Assembly (NCBI GenBank): GCA_047624165.1
Contig: JBLHPD010000200.1
Span: 1-8,813 of the forward strand
DNA length: 8,813 nucleotides
Reading direction: 5' to 3'
Source: Clostridium_AD sp047624165
Lineage (GTDB): Bacteria > Bacillota > Clostridia > Clostridiales > Clostridiaceae
Shown here: one piece after another, positions 1-6,742 of the stretch
How the letters are laid out: each line of letters begins with the position of its first letter
Numbering within the stretch: the stretch's first letter is position 1
Notes under the pieces: model-generated
What the model was told of the DNA's origin: nothing
The model's input: only the letters and a program-made list of their open reading frames with translations
Databases searched by the model: none
Made by a program: the position numbers and the translations under genes

Positions 1-72
1 AAAACTAAGTATAAATATTTAACTTAAAATAAATTGTTGAAAATTTGTAGTATTAATAAAAATACAAGTAAA

Positions 73-102
73 AAAAGCCCTAAAATTAAATATAGGGTTT
101 TT
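73..102. terminator. Hairpin terminator upstream of the first gene, probably bidirectional
   Basis: Two 10-base arms (73-82 and 93-102) pair completely, with one G-U wobble, around a 10-base A/T loop. The core is GCCCTA against TAGGGT. The right arm ends in five T on the + strand, and the left arm starts with A's that become a T-tract on the - strand, so it could stop transcription from either side. No gene is visible in bases 1-72, so the gene it serves on the left is outside the window. Confidence 0.7.
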
Positions 103-139
103 ATGATATATTGTGCGGAGTATAAGTAATAAATATATT

Positions 140-169
140 TTGTAACATATATTATTCTTTGAATATAAA
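140..169 (+). promoter_or_regulatory. Candidate sigma-A promoter for the 82-residue gene
   Basis: TTGTAA at 140-145 (4 of 6 matches to TTGACA) and TATAAA at 164-169 (5 of 6 matches to TATAAT) lie 18 bp apart, just after a terminator and about 27 bases before the start codon at 196. Transcription would begin near 176, giving a short leader that holds little more than the ribosome binding site. The region is very A/T rich, so chance matches are possible. Confidence 0.45.
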
Positions 170-195
170 TTTAAGAATTCAAAGGAGGATTTATC

Positions 196-444
196 ATGAA
201 AACAAATATTAATGAAATCATTAGCATTATCAAGTTCATATCTAAAGAGGTAGAAGTCAACTGTAGCAGATATAATAGCATTCCAGAGGTCGAGATGAAT
301 ATCATAAGGAACTTCATAGATAAGGTAGTAGAAAATGATATAGTCTTTGAGCCATATCTAAATTACAGCAAAACAAAAGCAGCTGCTGAAGTATGTGTTC
401 AAATAGAGGAATATTCGGTTATATTAAGTGCAATGCTAAATTAG
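196..444 (+). CDS. Hypothetical 82-residue protein
   Basis: I do not recognise this family. The gene looks real: AAAGGAGG at 181-188 is a near-perfect ribosome binding site 7 bases before ATG, and a terminator and a candidate promoter lie upstream. The product is small, mildly acidic and probably mostly helical, with alternating hydrophobic and charged residues (for example IISIIKFI near the N-terminus and VCVQIEEYSVIL near the end). It has no signal peptide or convincing membrane segment, so it is probably cytosolic. There is a single Cys near residue 23 and another near 67, with no metal-binding pattern. It is read in the same direction as the glycan genes, but the next gene has its own strong promoter 22 bases after this stop codon, so a shared function is not shown. 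Confidence 0.75.
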   Translation: MKTNINEIISIIKFISKEVEVNCSRYNSIPEVEMNIIRNFIDKVVENDIVFEPYLNYSKTKAAAEVCVQIEEYSVILSAMLN

Positions 445-465
445 TTAATAGTTTAGACATAATAA

Positions 466-493
466 TTGATATATATGTATTTCGTGCTATAAT
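466..493 (+). promoter_or_regulatory. Strong sigma-A promoter for the ligase-like gene
   Basis: TTGATA at 466-471 (5 of 6) and a perfect TATAAT at 488-493 are 16 bp apart, and TGC just before the -10 box makes it an extended -10 element. The expected start near 500 gives a leader of about 28 bases before the ATG at 528. This is the best promoter match found in the window. Confidence 0.8.
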
Positions 494-527
494 AAAATGT
501 AGAAAATAATTGTATTAGGGGGTAAAT

Positions 528-2360
528 ATGGATAAACATTATAAACGCGATGAAGGAATTCATATAATGCCAATAATGTTAATGATTTTTATTGTTCCAT
601 TAATTGTTAGACTAAGGGTACTAACTTTAACAGGGGTTCAATACGATTTGTGGAATGGTAGTGAGCAATTAACTGATTTTTTTTCTAACTATAAAATGAT
701 ATGGATACTTATATGTACAATGCTTGCTATTATTATGTTGCTAGTAAAAAGTTTTCAGACTAAATTAAAAGTTTTTAAAAAAAGTTATTATTTTATACCT
801 ATAGGAATTTATTGTATTGCTATTATTTTATCAACTATGCTATCTAAATACACAGAAATCTCAATATGGGGATTTGCTGACAGATATGAAGGAATGCTTG
901 TATTATTAGCATATATGATTACAATGAGCATTACAATTTTGCTAGTTGATTGTGAATATCATATTAAATTGTTATTTGGAGCATTGTTTGCATCAGCAAC
1001 TGTGATTGCGGTAATAGGGTTATTTCAATATATAGGATATGATATATGGCAAAGTAATTTTGGTAAAAGCATGATGCTTCCTGCTAAATACATGAAGGAT
1101 GCTGCGGGTCTTCATTTTCAATTTGGAAAGAATGTTATATACTCAACTTTGTATCATTATAATTATGTAGGTAGTTATATGGCCATGCTATTTCCGTTAA
1201 GTCTTACTTTATTTTTATTCGTTAAGAACAAAATTGGGAAGAGTCTTATGGGTATAATGACATTATTATTCTTAGTCAATTGGATTGCATGTAATTCGAG
1301 AGCTGGGGTAATGGGAGGAATATTAGCACTAGTTATACTTTTAATAATGATTCGTAAACGTATAAAGTTAAAGAGAAAATATGTTATTATAGTATGTTTC
1401 ATTTTTGTATTAATCTTCGCTGGATTAAATATTTCATCTAAGGGAGCACTAACTGCTAGAATAGGAACATTATTTAGTGAGATGAAACTGGCAGTTACGC
1501 CAAATAATGAAAAACAGAGTTATGAGGCTCTTATTCCATTAAAAGATGTAAGTGCTAAAGGTGATACTGCACATGTAGTAATAGACGATGACGTTTTGAA
1601 TATTAAATCTATTGGGAGTGAATTTGTTTTTACAGATAAAAATAGTAAACCTATAAAAACAACATTCAATAGCGAGACCAATAAAATTATCATAAAAGAT
1701 GAGAGATTTAAAGGATACGATATAGAGCTAGTTACTATAAATTATAAATCTGTTTTATATCTAGTTAAGGATAATATAAGATTATATTTTGGAGTGGAAG
1801 ATAATTCAATTAGAATAGTAGATTATAAAGCTAAAGATATAGAAAACAATATAGATAGTATTCCTAAATGGGGATTTGAGGGCAAAGAGCTTTTAGCCTC
1901 TTCAAGAGGGTATATATGGTCAAGGTCTTTACCATTAGTTAAAGATACGTTATTACTGGGTAATGGACCGGATACATTTGCAGCATACTTTCCTCAGCAG
2001 GATCTTAAAGGTAAGATGTATGCATATAATGGCGATATGTGGCAACTTGTGGATAAAGCACATGACTTATATTTACAGATAGCGCTTAATACAGGGGTAT
2101 TGTCGTTAATAGCGGTACTTGCCTTGTTTGCGATGTATTTTATAAAAAGTTTTAAAATTTATTATAATAGTAGCTTTAAGGATTTTAATTCTATTGCTGG
2201 ACTAGGAATATTTGTAGCAGTTGTTGGATATCTAGGTGCTGGCTTATTTAACGATAGTGTAGTATCAGTAGCACCAGTATTTTGGATACTTCTGGGGATG
2301 GGGATAAGTATTAATAATGTTTTGATGCCTAAGAAAAAAAATAAGATGTCTATAAAATAA
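528..2360 (+). CDS. O-antigen ligase/polymerase-like (WaaL/Wzy_C family) membrane protein
   Basis: This is probably the enzyme that transfers or polymerises a lipid-carried glycan on the outer face of the membrane. AGGGGG at 517-522 serves the ATG. About twelve hydrophobic segments are visible: nine between residues 14 and 301 and three between 522 and 596. The family features are the CNSRAG segment (255-260) at a membrane edge and the block from SRGYIWSRSLPL (459-470) through LLGNGPDTF (476-484) to AHDLYLQIALNTG (511-523), which matches the Wzy_C pattern including its conserved His (H512). At 610 residues it is longer than a typical WaaL of about 400. The extra length is a polar, beta-looking extracytoplasmic region at about 302-455. 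Export in this locus is by ABC transporter, so a ligase (as WsaB or WsfB in S-layer glycan loci) is more likely than a Wzy polymerase, but sequence alone does not separate them. It has its own promoter and terminator. Confidence 0.85.
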   Translation: MDKHYKRDEGIHIMPIMLMIFIVPLIVRLRVLTLTGVQYDLWNGSEQLTDFFSNYKMIWILICTMLAIIMLLVKSFQTKLKVFKKSYYFIPIGIYCIAIILSTMLSKYTEISIWGFADRYEGMLVLLAYMITMSITILLVDCEYHIKLLFGALFASATVIAVIGLFQYIGYDIWQSNFGKSMMLPAKYMKDAAGLHFQFGKNVIYSTLYHYNYVGSYMAMLFPLSLTLFLFVKNKIGKSLMGIMTLLFLVNWIACNSRAGVMGGILALVILLIMIRKRIKLKRKYVIIVCFIFVLIFAGLNISSKGALTARIGTLFSEMKLAVTPNNEKQSYEALIPLKDVSAKGDTAHVVIDDDVLNIKSIGSEFVFTDKNSKPIKTTFNSETNKIIIKDERFKGYDIELVTINYKSVLYLVKDNIRLYFGVEDNSIRIVDYKAKDIENNIDSIPKWGFEGKELLASSRGYIWSRSLPLVKDTLLLGNGPDTFAAYFPQQDLKGKMYAYNGDMWQLVDKAHDLYLQIALNTGVLSLIAVLALFAMYFIKSFKIYYNSSFKDFNSIAGLGIFVAVVGYLGAGLFNDSVVSVAPVFWILLGMGISINNVLMPKKKNKMSIK

Positions 2361-2385
2361 TTGTAAATATCAGAAATTTTGAATG

Positions 2386-2427
2386 AATTCTTCGCTGATT
2401 ACAATTTAGTGAAGAATTTTATTTTTT
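2386..2427 (+). terminator. Rho-independent terminator after the ligase-like gene
   Basis: Arms 2386-2396 and 2408-2418 form an 11-bp stem (AATTCTTCGCT with AGTGAAGAATT, one G-U pair) with an 11-base loop. A T-rich tract follows at 2417-2427, broken by one A. It begins 25 bases after the stop codon, so the ligase-like gene is a separate transcription unit from the sugar-nucleotide genes. Confidence 0.85.
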
Positions 2428-2640
2428 GGTGAAGAAAAATATAGAGCAAGTATTTGTAAAACGATAGAATAATTATGAATAATATGTTAAAATTATAAAT
2501 GGTAATTGTAGAAATTAAATGTATAATTGGTAATTATTCATTGGGATATTATTTAATATATTAATGCATTAATTAAACTATAAAAATCTTACTTTACTAT
2601 GAATTAAACGATAATATGAACTATAATGTTTGTTAATCGT

Positions 2641-2690
2641 ATAAGTAATATAAGTAATATAAGTAATATAAGTAATATAAGTAATATAAG
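2641..2690. repeat. Tandem 9-bp repeat ATAAGTAAT, 5.6 copies
   Basis: Five perfect head-to-tail copies of ATAAGTAAT fill 2641-2685 and a sixth partial copy runs to 2690. The array lies about 120 bases before the manC start. Together with the T at 2640, it creates six TATAAG hexamers spaced 9 bp apart (starting at 2640, 2649, 2658, 2667, 2676 and 2685), each one base from a -10 consensus. Such short perfect arrays change copy number easily by slippage. Confidence 0.95.
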
Positions 2691-2799
2691 GATTTTTTAG
2701 TATAGTATATTTTATTAAACTATTCACTAAGCTTTAAAGTGATTTTTTAATTGTATTTTAAGAATAGTTTAGTTTTATGTTTAAATGAAACATATTTTG

Positions 2800-2808
2800 A
2801 AAGGGTGG
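2800..2808 (+). promoter_or_regulatory. Ribosome binding site that decides the manC start
   Basis: AAAGGGTGG ends 5 bases before ATG at 2814. The reading frame is open further up to a TTG at 2751, but that codon has no ribosome binding site and would add 21 residues ahead of the nucleotide-binding motif. Confidence 0.75.
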
Positions 2809-2813
2809 TCGTA

Positions 2814-3890
2814 ATGGTATCAGTTGTAATAATGGCAGGAGGACGAGGGGAACGATTTTGGCCCAGAAGCAGAAAAAAACTTCCTAAACAGTTACTTAGT
2901 TTGACAGGTGATGGGAAAACTATGATCCAAATAACCGTTGAAAGAATCAAATCATTAGTTGAATATAAAAATATATACATAGTAACAAATGAAGAGTTTT
3001 CTGATATTATTAGCTATCAACTTCCCAATGTGCCAACTGAAAATATTTTAATTGAACCAGTTGCTAAAAATACAGCTCCCTGCATTGGACTAGCAGCAAT
3101 ACATATAGCTAAAAAAAATCCTGAAAGTGTTATGGTTATTTTACCTTCGGATCATATTATAGAGGATAAGCAGGAGTTTATAAGTATTTTAAATAGCGGA
3201 ATTGAGATGGCAAATAATGAAGGTAATATTATAACAATTGGAATTACTCCAGGCCATGCAGAAACAGGTTATGGATATATTAAATTAGGTGATAAACATA
3301 GTGTAACTAAGAATAACTCCATTTTTAAAGTGGACAAGTTTGTGGAAAAGCCAAATTTTGAAAAAGCAGAACAATATCTTGCTTCAGGTGACTATCTTTG
3401 GAACAGTGGAATGTTTGTTTGCACGGCAAGTACAATGTTAAATTCTATGAATAAACACATGCCAGAATTATATATAGGATTAATGAAGATTAAAGATGCA
3501 ATGGATGAAGATAATGAAGAAGAAATATTTCTAAAAGAATTCAATAAATTTCAGAGTATATCTATAGATTATGGGATTATGGAGCAAGCCGATAAGGTAT
3601 ATACTATTCCAGGTGACTTTGGATGGGATGATGTCGGTAGTTGGAATTCTCTTGAAAGAATAAGTGGTACAGATGTAGATGGGAATACAGTAATGGGTAA
3701 TATTATAAGTATAGACACAAAAGGTTGTATTATTCAAGGCAATGGGAAGCTTATTGCAACAATTGGAGTGGAGAATTTAGTAGTGGTAGATACTGTTGAT
3801 GCTACATTAATATGTGCAAAGGATAAATGTCAAGATATAAAAAAAATATTAAAGGAAATGAGAAATTCAAATAACGAATGTTGTCTTTAA
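2814..3890 (+). CDS. manC: Mannose-1-phosphate guanylyltransferase (GDP-mannose pyrophosphorylase)
   Basis: It joins mannose 1-phosphate and GTP to give GDP-mannose and pyrophosphate, in the cytosol, as the entry step to GDP-D-rhamnose. The 358-residue product starts directly with the nucleotidyltransferase fold: GGRGERFWPRSRKKLPKQ (residues 9-26) is the full pyrophosphorylase signature. Then come EPVAKNTAP (81-89), LPSDH (110-114), TGYGYI (151-156), VEKP (177-180), WNSGMF (196-201) and GDFGWDDVGSW (267-277), all expected for ManC. The length matches the single-function type; the phosphomannose isomerase domain found at the C-terminus of the roughly 480-residue bifunctional enzymes is absent, so that step and phosphomannomutase must be encoded elsewhere. 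First gene of a run with gmd (41 bases downstream) and rmd. Confidence 0.95.
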   Translation: MVSVVIMAGGRGERFWPRSRKKLPKQLLSLTGDGKTMIQITVERIKSLVEYKNIYIVTNEEFSDIISYQLPNVPTENILIEPVAKNTAPCIGLAAIHIAKKNPESVMVILPSDHIIEDKQEFISILNSGIEMANNEGNIITIGITPGHAETGYGYIKLGDKHSVTKNNSIFKVDKFVEKPNFEKAEQYLASGDYLWNSGMFVCTASTMLNSMNKHMPELYIGLMKIKDAMDEDNEEEIFLKEFNKFQSISIDYGIMEQADKVYTIPGDFGWDDVGSWNSLERISGTDVDGNTVMGNIISIDTKGCIIQGNGKLIATIGVENLVVVDTVDATLICAKDKCQDIKKILKEMRNSNNECCL

Positions 3891-3913
3891 AATATAAAAA
3901 GCAGATATTATGG

Positions 3914-3922
3914 AAAGGTGGG
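3914..3922 (+). promoter_or_regulatory. Ribosome binding site that decides the gmd start
   Basis: AAAGGTGGG ends 9 bases before ATG at 3932. An in-frame ATG at 3878 inside the end of manC would add 18 residues ahead of the NAD(P)-binding strand and has no ribosome binding site. Confidence 0.75.
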
Positions 3923-3931
3923 CAATTTCAA

Positions 3932-5005
3932 ATGAAAAAGGCATTAATAACAGGAGTAACAGGGCAAGATGGATCATATTTAGCAGAATTATTGTTAGAA
4001 AAAGGATATGAGGTATACGGTTTAATAAGAAGAAAAAGTAAAGTTGATTATGGTAATGTAGAACATATAAAGAATAAAATAACGTTTATTTATGGAGATA
4101 TGACAGACTGCGTTTCATTAATAAATGCTATGAAAACATCTCAGGCTGATGAAGTATATAACTTAGCTGCACAATCATTTGTAGCAGCATCATGGGGTAC
4201 ACCAATCGCTACAGCAGAAATGGATGCATTAGGTGTAACAAATATATTAGAAGCTATAAGAATAGTTAAACCAGAAGCTAGATTCTACCAAGCCTCAACT
4301 AGTGAGATGTTTGGGTTAGTTCAGGAAGTACCACAAAAGGAAACAACACCTTTTTATCCAAGGAGCCCTTATGGGGTAGCAAAATTATATGGACATTGGA
4401 TTACTAAGAATTATAGAGAAAGCTATGGTATGTATGCTTGCTCAGGAATATTATTTAATCATGAATCGCCAAGACGAGGTAAAGAGTTTGTAACTAGAAA
4501 GATTACAGATTCAGTAGCAAGAATAAAGTATGGTATGCAGGATAAGTTATACCTTGGGAATATGGATGCAAAAAGAGATTGGGGCTTTGCGGGTGACTAT
4601 GTAAAAGCAATGTGGTTGATGTTACAGCAGGAATCAGCAGATGATTTCTTAGTGGCATCAGGAGAAACCCATCCAGTACGAGAATTTGTAGATTTAGCAT
4701 TTAAATATGCAGGAATAGAGCTTGAATGGAAAGGCGAAGGCGTAAACGAAAAAGGCATAAACAAAGGAAATCACAAAGTAGTGGTGGAAGTAAGTCCTGA
4801 TTTTTTTAGACCAGCAGAGGTGGAATTACTTCATGGAAGTCCAGAAAAGGCAGCAAAGATTTTAAATTGGAAACCAGAGGTTTCTTTTAAAGAACTTGTA
4901 AAAGTGATGGTAAATGGAGATTTAAGAAGGATAGAACAAGAAGAAAATTATAATATTTATCTGGAAGTTGCAGCAGAAAAGGAAGCTAAAGGGTCAAGAA
5001 TTTGA
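3932..5005 (+). CDS. gmd: GDP-mannose 4,6-dehydratase
   Basis: It converts GDP-D-mannose to GDP-4-keto-6-deoxy-D-mannose, the common precursor of GDP-D-rhamnose, GDP-L-fucose and related sugars. The 357-residue product is a short-chain dehydrogenase/reductase of the extended type and has the usual Gmd length. The Rossmann motif GVTGQDGSYL is at 8-17. STSEMFG at 122-128 supplies the catalytic Thr (T123) and Glu (E125), and YPRSPYGVAK at 142-151 supplies the Tyr and Lys of the YxxxK pair (Y147, K151). NHESPRRGKEFVTRKI (176-191), GNMDAKRDWGFAGDYV (209-224) and RPAEVELLHG (293-302) are substrate-binding blocks typical of Gmd. Its end overlaps the rmd start by 4 bases, so the two are very likely translated together and work in sequence. 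Confidence 0.96.
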   Translation: MKKALITGVTGQDGSYLAELLLEKGYEVYGLIRRKSKVDYGNVEHIKNKITFIYGDMTDCVSLINAMKTSQADEVYNLAAQSFVAASWGTPIATAEMDALGVTNILEAIRIVKPEARFYQASTSEMFGLVQEVPQKETTPFYPRSPYGVAKLYGHWITKNYRESYGMYACSGILFNHESPRRGKEFVTRKITDSVARIKYGMQDKLYLGNMDAKRDWGFAGDYVKAMWLMLQQESADDFLVASGETHPVREFVDLAFKYAGIELEWKGEGVNEKGINKGNHKVVVEVSPDFFRPAEVELLHGSPEKAAKILNWKPEVSFKELVKVMVNGDLRRIEQEENYNIYLEVAAEKEAKGSRI

Positions 5006-5928
5006 AAGCACTTATAACAGGAGTAAACGGATTTGTAGGAAAGTACCTATCAAAGTATTTAGTAGAACGAGGATATACCGTTTATGGAACTGTAATAGAA
5101 GATAATGTGGAAATGGATAATGTGAGCATTAAAAAAATGAATTTGCTTAATAAAGAGGAAGTATTGAAAACCATAAGAAGTATAAATCCAGATGCTGTAT
5201 ATCATTTAGCAGGTCAGAGTGCTGTAGGTTTATCTTGGAAAAATCCAACGCTTACAATGGATGTAAACATAAATGGAACAATAAATCTACTAGATGCAGT
5301 AAGAGAAAATGATATAGATACTAAAGTATTAATAATAGGTACAAGCGATGAGTATGGAGCGGTAAAACCAACGGATTGTCCAATAAGCGAAGAACATATA
5401 TTAAATCCAGGTAGTCCATATTCTATAAGCAAAATGGCACAAGAACAAATAGCAAAGTTATATATAAATTCATATAAGATGAATGTAATTATGGTGCGAG
5501 CTTTTAATCATATAGGACCAATGCAAAGCAAAAACTTTGTTGTTTCTGATTTTGCTAGTAAAATAGCAGAAATAGAAAAAGGAGTAGAGCCTGTAATAAG
5601 AGTTGGAAATCTTGAAGCATATAGGGACTTTACTGATGTAAGAGATATTGTACGAGGATATACAATGCTTATGGAAAATGGAAAACTTGGAGAAGTATAT
5701 AACATAGGATCAGGGCATCCATATAAAATACAAAATATATTAGATATTTTATTATCTTTATCAACTACTATGATAAAGGTTGAAATTGATTCAGATAAGT
5801 TGAGACCATCAGATGTACCGATAATGCAATGTGATAATTCAAAGATAAAATTACATATAAATTGGGTACCACAATATGACATAAAAAATACACTTAAAGA
5901 CACATTAGATTACTGGAGAAATATGTAG
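5002..5928 (+). CDS. rmd: GDP-4-dehydro-6-deoxy-D-mannose reductase (GDP-D-rhamnose synthase)
   Basis: It reduces the 4-keto group of the Gmd product with NAD(P)H to give GDP-D-rhamnose. The 308-residue extended short-chain dehydrogenase starts at TTG, which overlaps the gmd stop (TTGA); AAAGGG at 4988-4993 is correctly placed for it. Motifs: GVNGFVG (7-13), HLAGQSAV (68-75), GTSDEYG (113-119), YSISK (140-144, catalytic Tyr and Lys), RAFNHIGPMQ (166-175), YRDFTDVRDIVRGY (207-220) and RPSDVP (268-273). FNHIGP and the overall length resemble P. aeruginosa Rmd. The position that carries the essential Cys in GDP-fucose synthase (SSCIYP in E. coli) is Asp here, which argues against a fucose-forming epimerase. 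A reductase giving GDP-6-deoxy-D-talose cannot be fully excluded. The stop codon lies in the left arm of a strong hairpin. Confidence 0.88.
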   Translation: MKALITGVNGFVGKYLSKYLVERGYTVYGTVIEDNVEMDNVSIKKMNLLNKEEVLKTIRSINPDAVYHLAGQSAVGLSWKNPTLTMDVNINGTINLLDAVRENDIDTKVLIIGTSDEYGAVKPTDCPISEEHILNPGSPYSISKMAQEQIAKLYINSYKMNVIMVRAFNHIGPMQSKNFVVSDFASKIAEIEKGVEPVIRVGNLEAYRDFTDVRDIVRGYTMLMENGKLGEVYNIGSGHPYKIQNILDILLSLSTTMIKVEIDSDKLRPSDVPIMQCDNSKIKLHINWVPQYDIKNTLKDTLDYWRNM

Positions 5929-5951
5929 CATGATTGCTACATATTTATTTT
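5919..5951 (+). terminator. Perfect 12-bp hairpin over the rmd stop codon, possible attenuator
   Basis: Arms 5919-5930 and 5935-5946 are perfect inverted repeats (AAATATGTAGCA and its complement) around the loop TGAT. The + strand continues through T-rich sequence to 5951, so it resembles a weak intrinsic terminator. The TAG stop of rmd is at 5926-5928, inside the left arm, and the wzm ribosome binding site begins 7 bases past the right arm. It may reduce transcription into the export genes, protect an mRNA end, or both. The stem is A/T rich and the T-tract is broken by one A, so full termination is not expected. Confidence 0.55.
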
Positions 5952-5952
5952 G

Positions 5953-5960
5953 GGAAGGAA
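5953..5960 (+). promoter_or_regulatory. Ribosome binding site that decides the wzm start
   Basis: GGAAGGAA ends 7 bases before ATG at 5968. The frame also has a TTG at 5950, but that codon would overlap this site and lacks one of its own. Confidence 0.65.
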
Positions 5961-5967
5961 GAACTTT

Positions 5968-6741
5968 ATGGAACAATTAAAAGAATTATACAATTATAGA
6001 GAAATGTTATCAAACTTAGTAAAGAAAGATTTGAGAACTAGATATAAGGGGTCATTACTTGGATTTTTATGGACATTTATAAATCCATTGCTTCAATTAG
6101 GAGTATATACAATTGTTTTTTCAACAATAATGAGGGTCAATGTAGAAAAGTTTTATATGTACCTTTTTATAGCATTAATTCCTTGGTTATTTTTTGCTAT
6201 AGCCATACAAGGTGGTGCATTATGTATAATAAGCAATAAGGATTTAATAAAAAAAATATATTTTCCAAGACTTATAATACCTATTTCAGTAGTGAATTCT
6301 GCATTTATGAATATGGTGTTTAGCATGATAGTAGTTTTTGTAGCACTGATAATTAGTGGGATTGGAATTAGCAAATATGTTGTGTTTTTACCTATAATAA
6401 TGATTTTAGAATATTTATTTGCACTAGGCTTATCTTTTATGTTCGCAGCTATAAACGTCTATTTTAGAGATTTAGAGCACATATTAGGGATAATAATTAT
6501 GGGGTGGTTTTACCTCACTCCGATAGTATACACTATTGACATGGTACCAGAAAAATACTTAGGACTTTTTTATTTAAATCCAATGACAAATATAATTGGA
6601 GCATATAGAGATATACTGTATTACAAAAGAATGCCTGAATTTGGGAAAATGGGCATTACATTAATATGTAGCATAGCATTTATAGTAGTAGGCTATTTAA
6701 TATTCCAAAAGCTTCAAAAGAATTTTGCGGAGGAATTATAG
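5968..6741 (+). CDS. wzm: Polysaccharide ABC exporter, membrane subunit (ABC-2 type)
   Basis: It forms the transmembrane channel that moves a completed lipid-linked glycan across the membrane. The 257 residues show the standard Wzm/TagG layout. A short cytoplasmic N-terminus ends in LVKKDLRTRYKGSLLG (17-32), the typical entry motif before the first membrane segment, followed by FLWTFINPLLQL (33-44). About six hydrophobic segments follow (roughly 31-55, 63-82, 104-130, 138-162, 172-190, 228-247). NVYFRDLEHI (163-172), YLTPIVY (182-188) and NPMTNIIGAYRDIL (204-217) are family hallmarks. It is immediately followed by its ATPase partner. The wall teichoic acid exporter TagG is the nearest alternative, but the GDP-rhamnose genes in the same run favour a glycan exporter. 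Confidence 0.93.
   Translation: MEQLKELYNYREMLSNLVKKDLRTRYKGSLLGFLWTFINPLLQLGVYTIVFSTIMRVNVEKFYMYLFIALIPWLFFAIAIQGGALCIISNKDLIKKIYFPRLIIPISVVNSAFMNMVFSMIVVFVALIISGIGISKYVVFLPIIMILEYLFALGLSFMFAAINVYFRDLEHILGIIIMGWFYLTPIVYTIDMVPEKYLGLFYLNPMTNIIGAYRDILYYKRMPEFGKMGITLICSIAFIVVGYLIFQKLQKNFAEEL
6729..6733 (+). promoter_or_regulatory. Ribosome binding site for wzt inside the end of wzm
   Basis: GGAGG lies within the last codons of wzm and 9 bases before ATG at 6743. It selects this ATG over an in-frame TTG at 6725, which is upstream of the site. Ribosomes ending wzm stop one base from the wzt start, so the two subunits are probably translationally coupled. Confidence 0.8.
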
Positions 6742-6742
6742 A

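Larger units (their letters stand above)
2428..2813. other. Long A/T-rich intergenic region upstream of manC
   Basis: These 386 bases carry no gene. They must hold the promoter of the manC operon, because a terminator closes the previous unit. Isolated TATAAT boxes are seen at 2522-2527 and 2622-2627, and TATAGT at 2701-2706, but none has a good -35 box 16-18 bp upstream, so no promoter is assigned. Two overlapping A/T palindromes occur at 2553-2564 and 2560-2573. The 9-bp tandem repeat at 2641-2690 is the most distinct element. A weak 5-bp hairpin followed by six T lies at 2724-2748. Confidence 0.7.

Noticed and set aside
2553..2573. Two overlapping palindromes (TTAATATATTAA and ATTAATGCATTAAT) as an operator
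   Set aside because: Almost pure A/T palindromes of this size occur often by chance in this composition, and no promoter is firmly placed next to them.
2641..2690. CRISPR array
   Set aside because: The 9-bp units are directly adjacent with no spacers and are far shorter than CRISPR repeats.
2724..2748. Terminator or attenuator in the manC leader (TCACT/AGTGA stem followed by six T)
   Set aside because: The stem is only 5 bp with a 9-base loop, too weak to claim in such A/T-rich DNA, though the T-tract is good.
5508..5903. 131-codon open frame on the - strand inside rmd
   Set aside because: It lies entirely within a gene with clear family motifs on the + strand, has no ribosome binding site, and reflects low stop-codon density opposite A/T-rich coding sequence.
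5002..5928. GDP-L-fucose synthase instead of Rmd
   Set aside because: The epimerase Cys found in the SSCIYP block of fucose synthases is replaced (GTSDEYG), and the FNHIGP block and overall pattern resemble Rmd.
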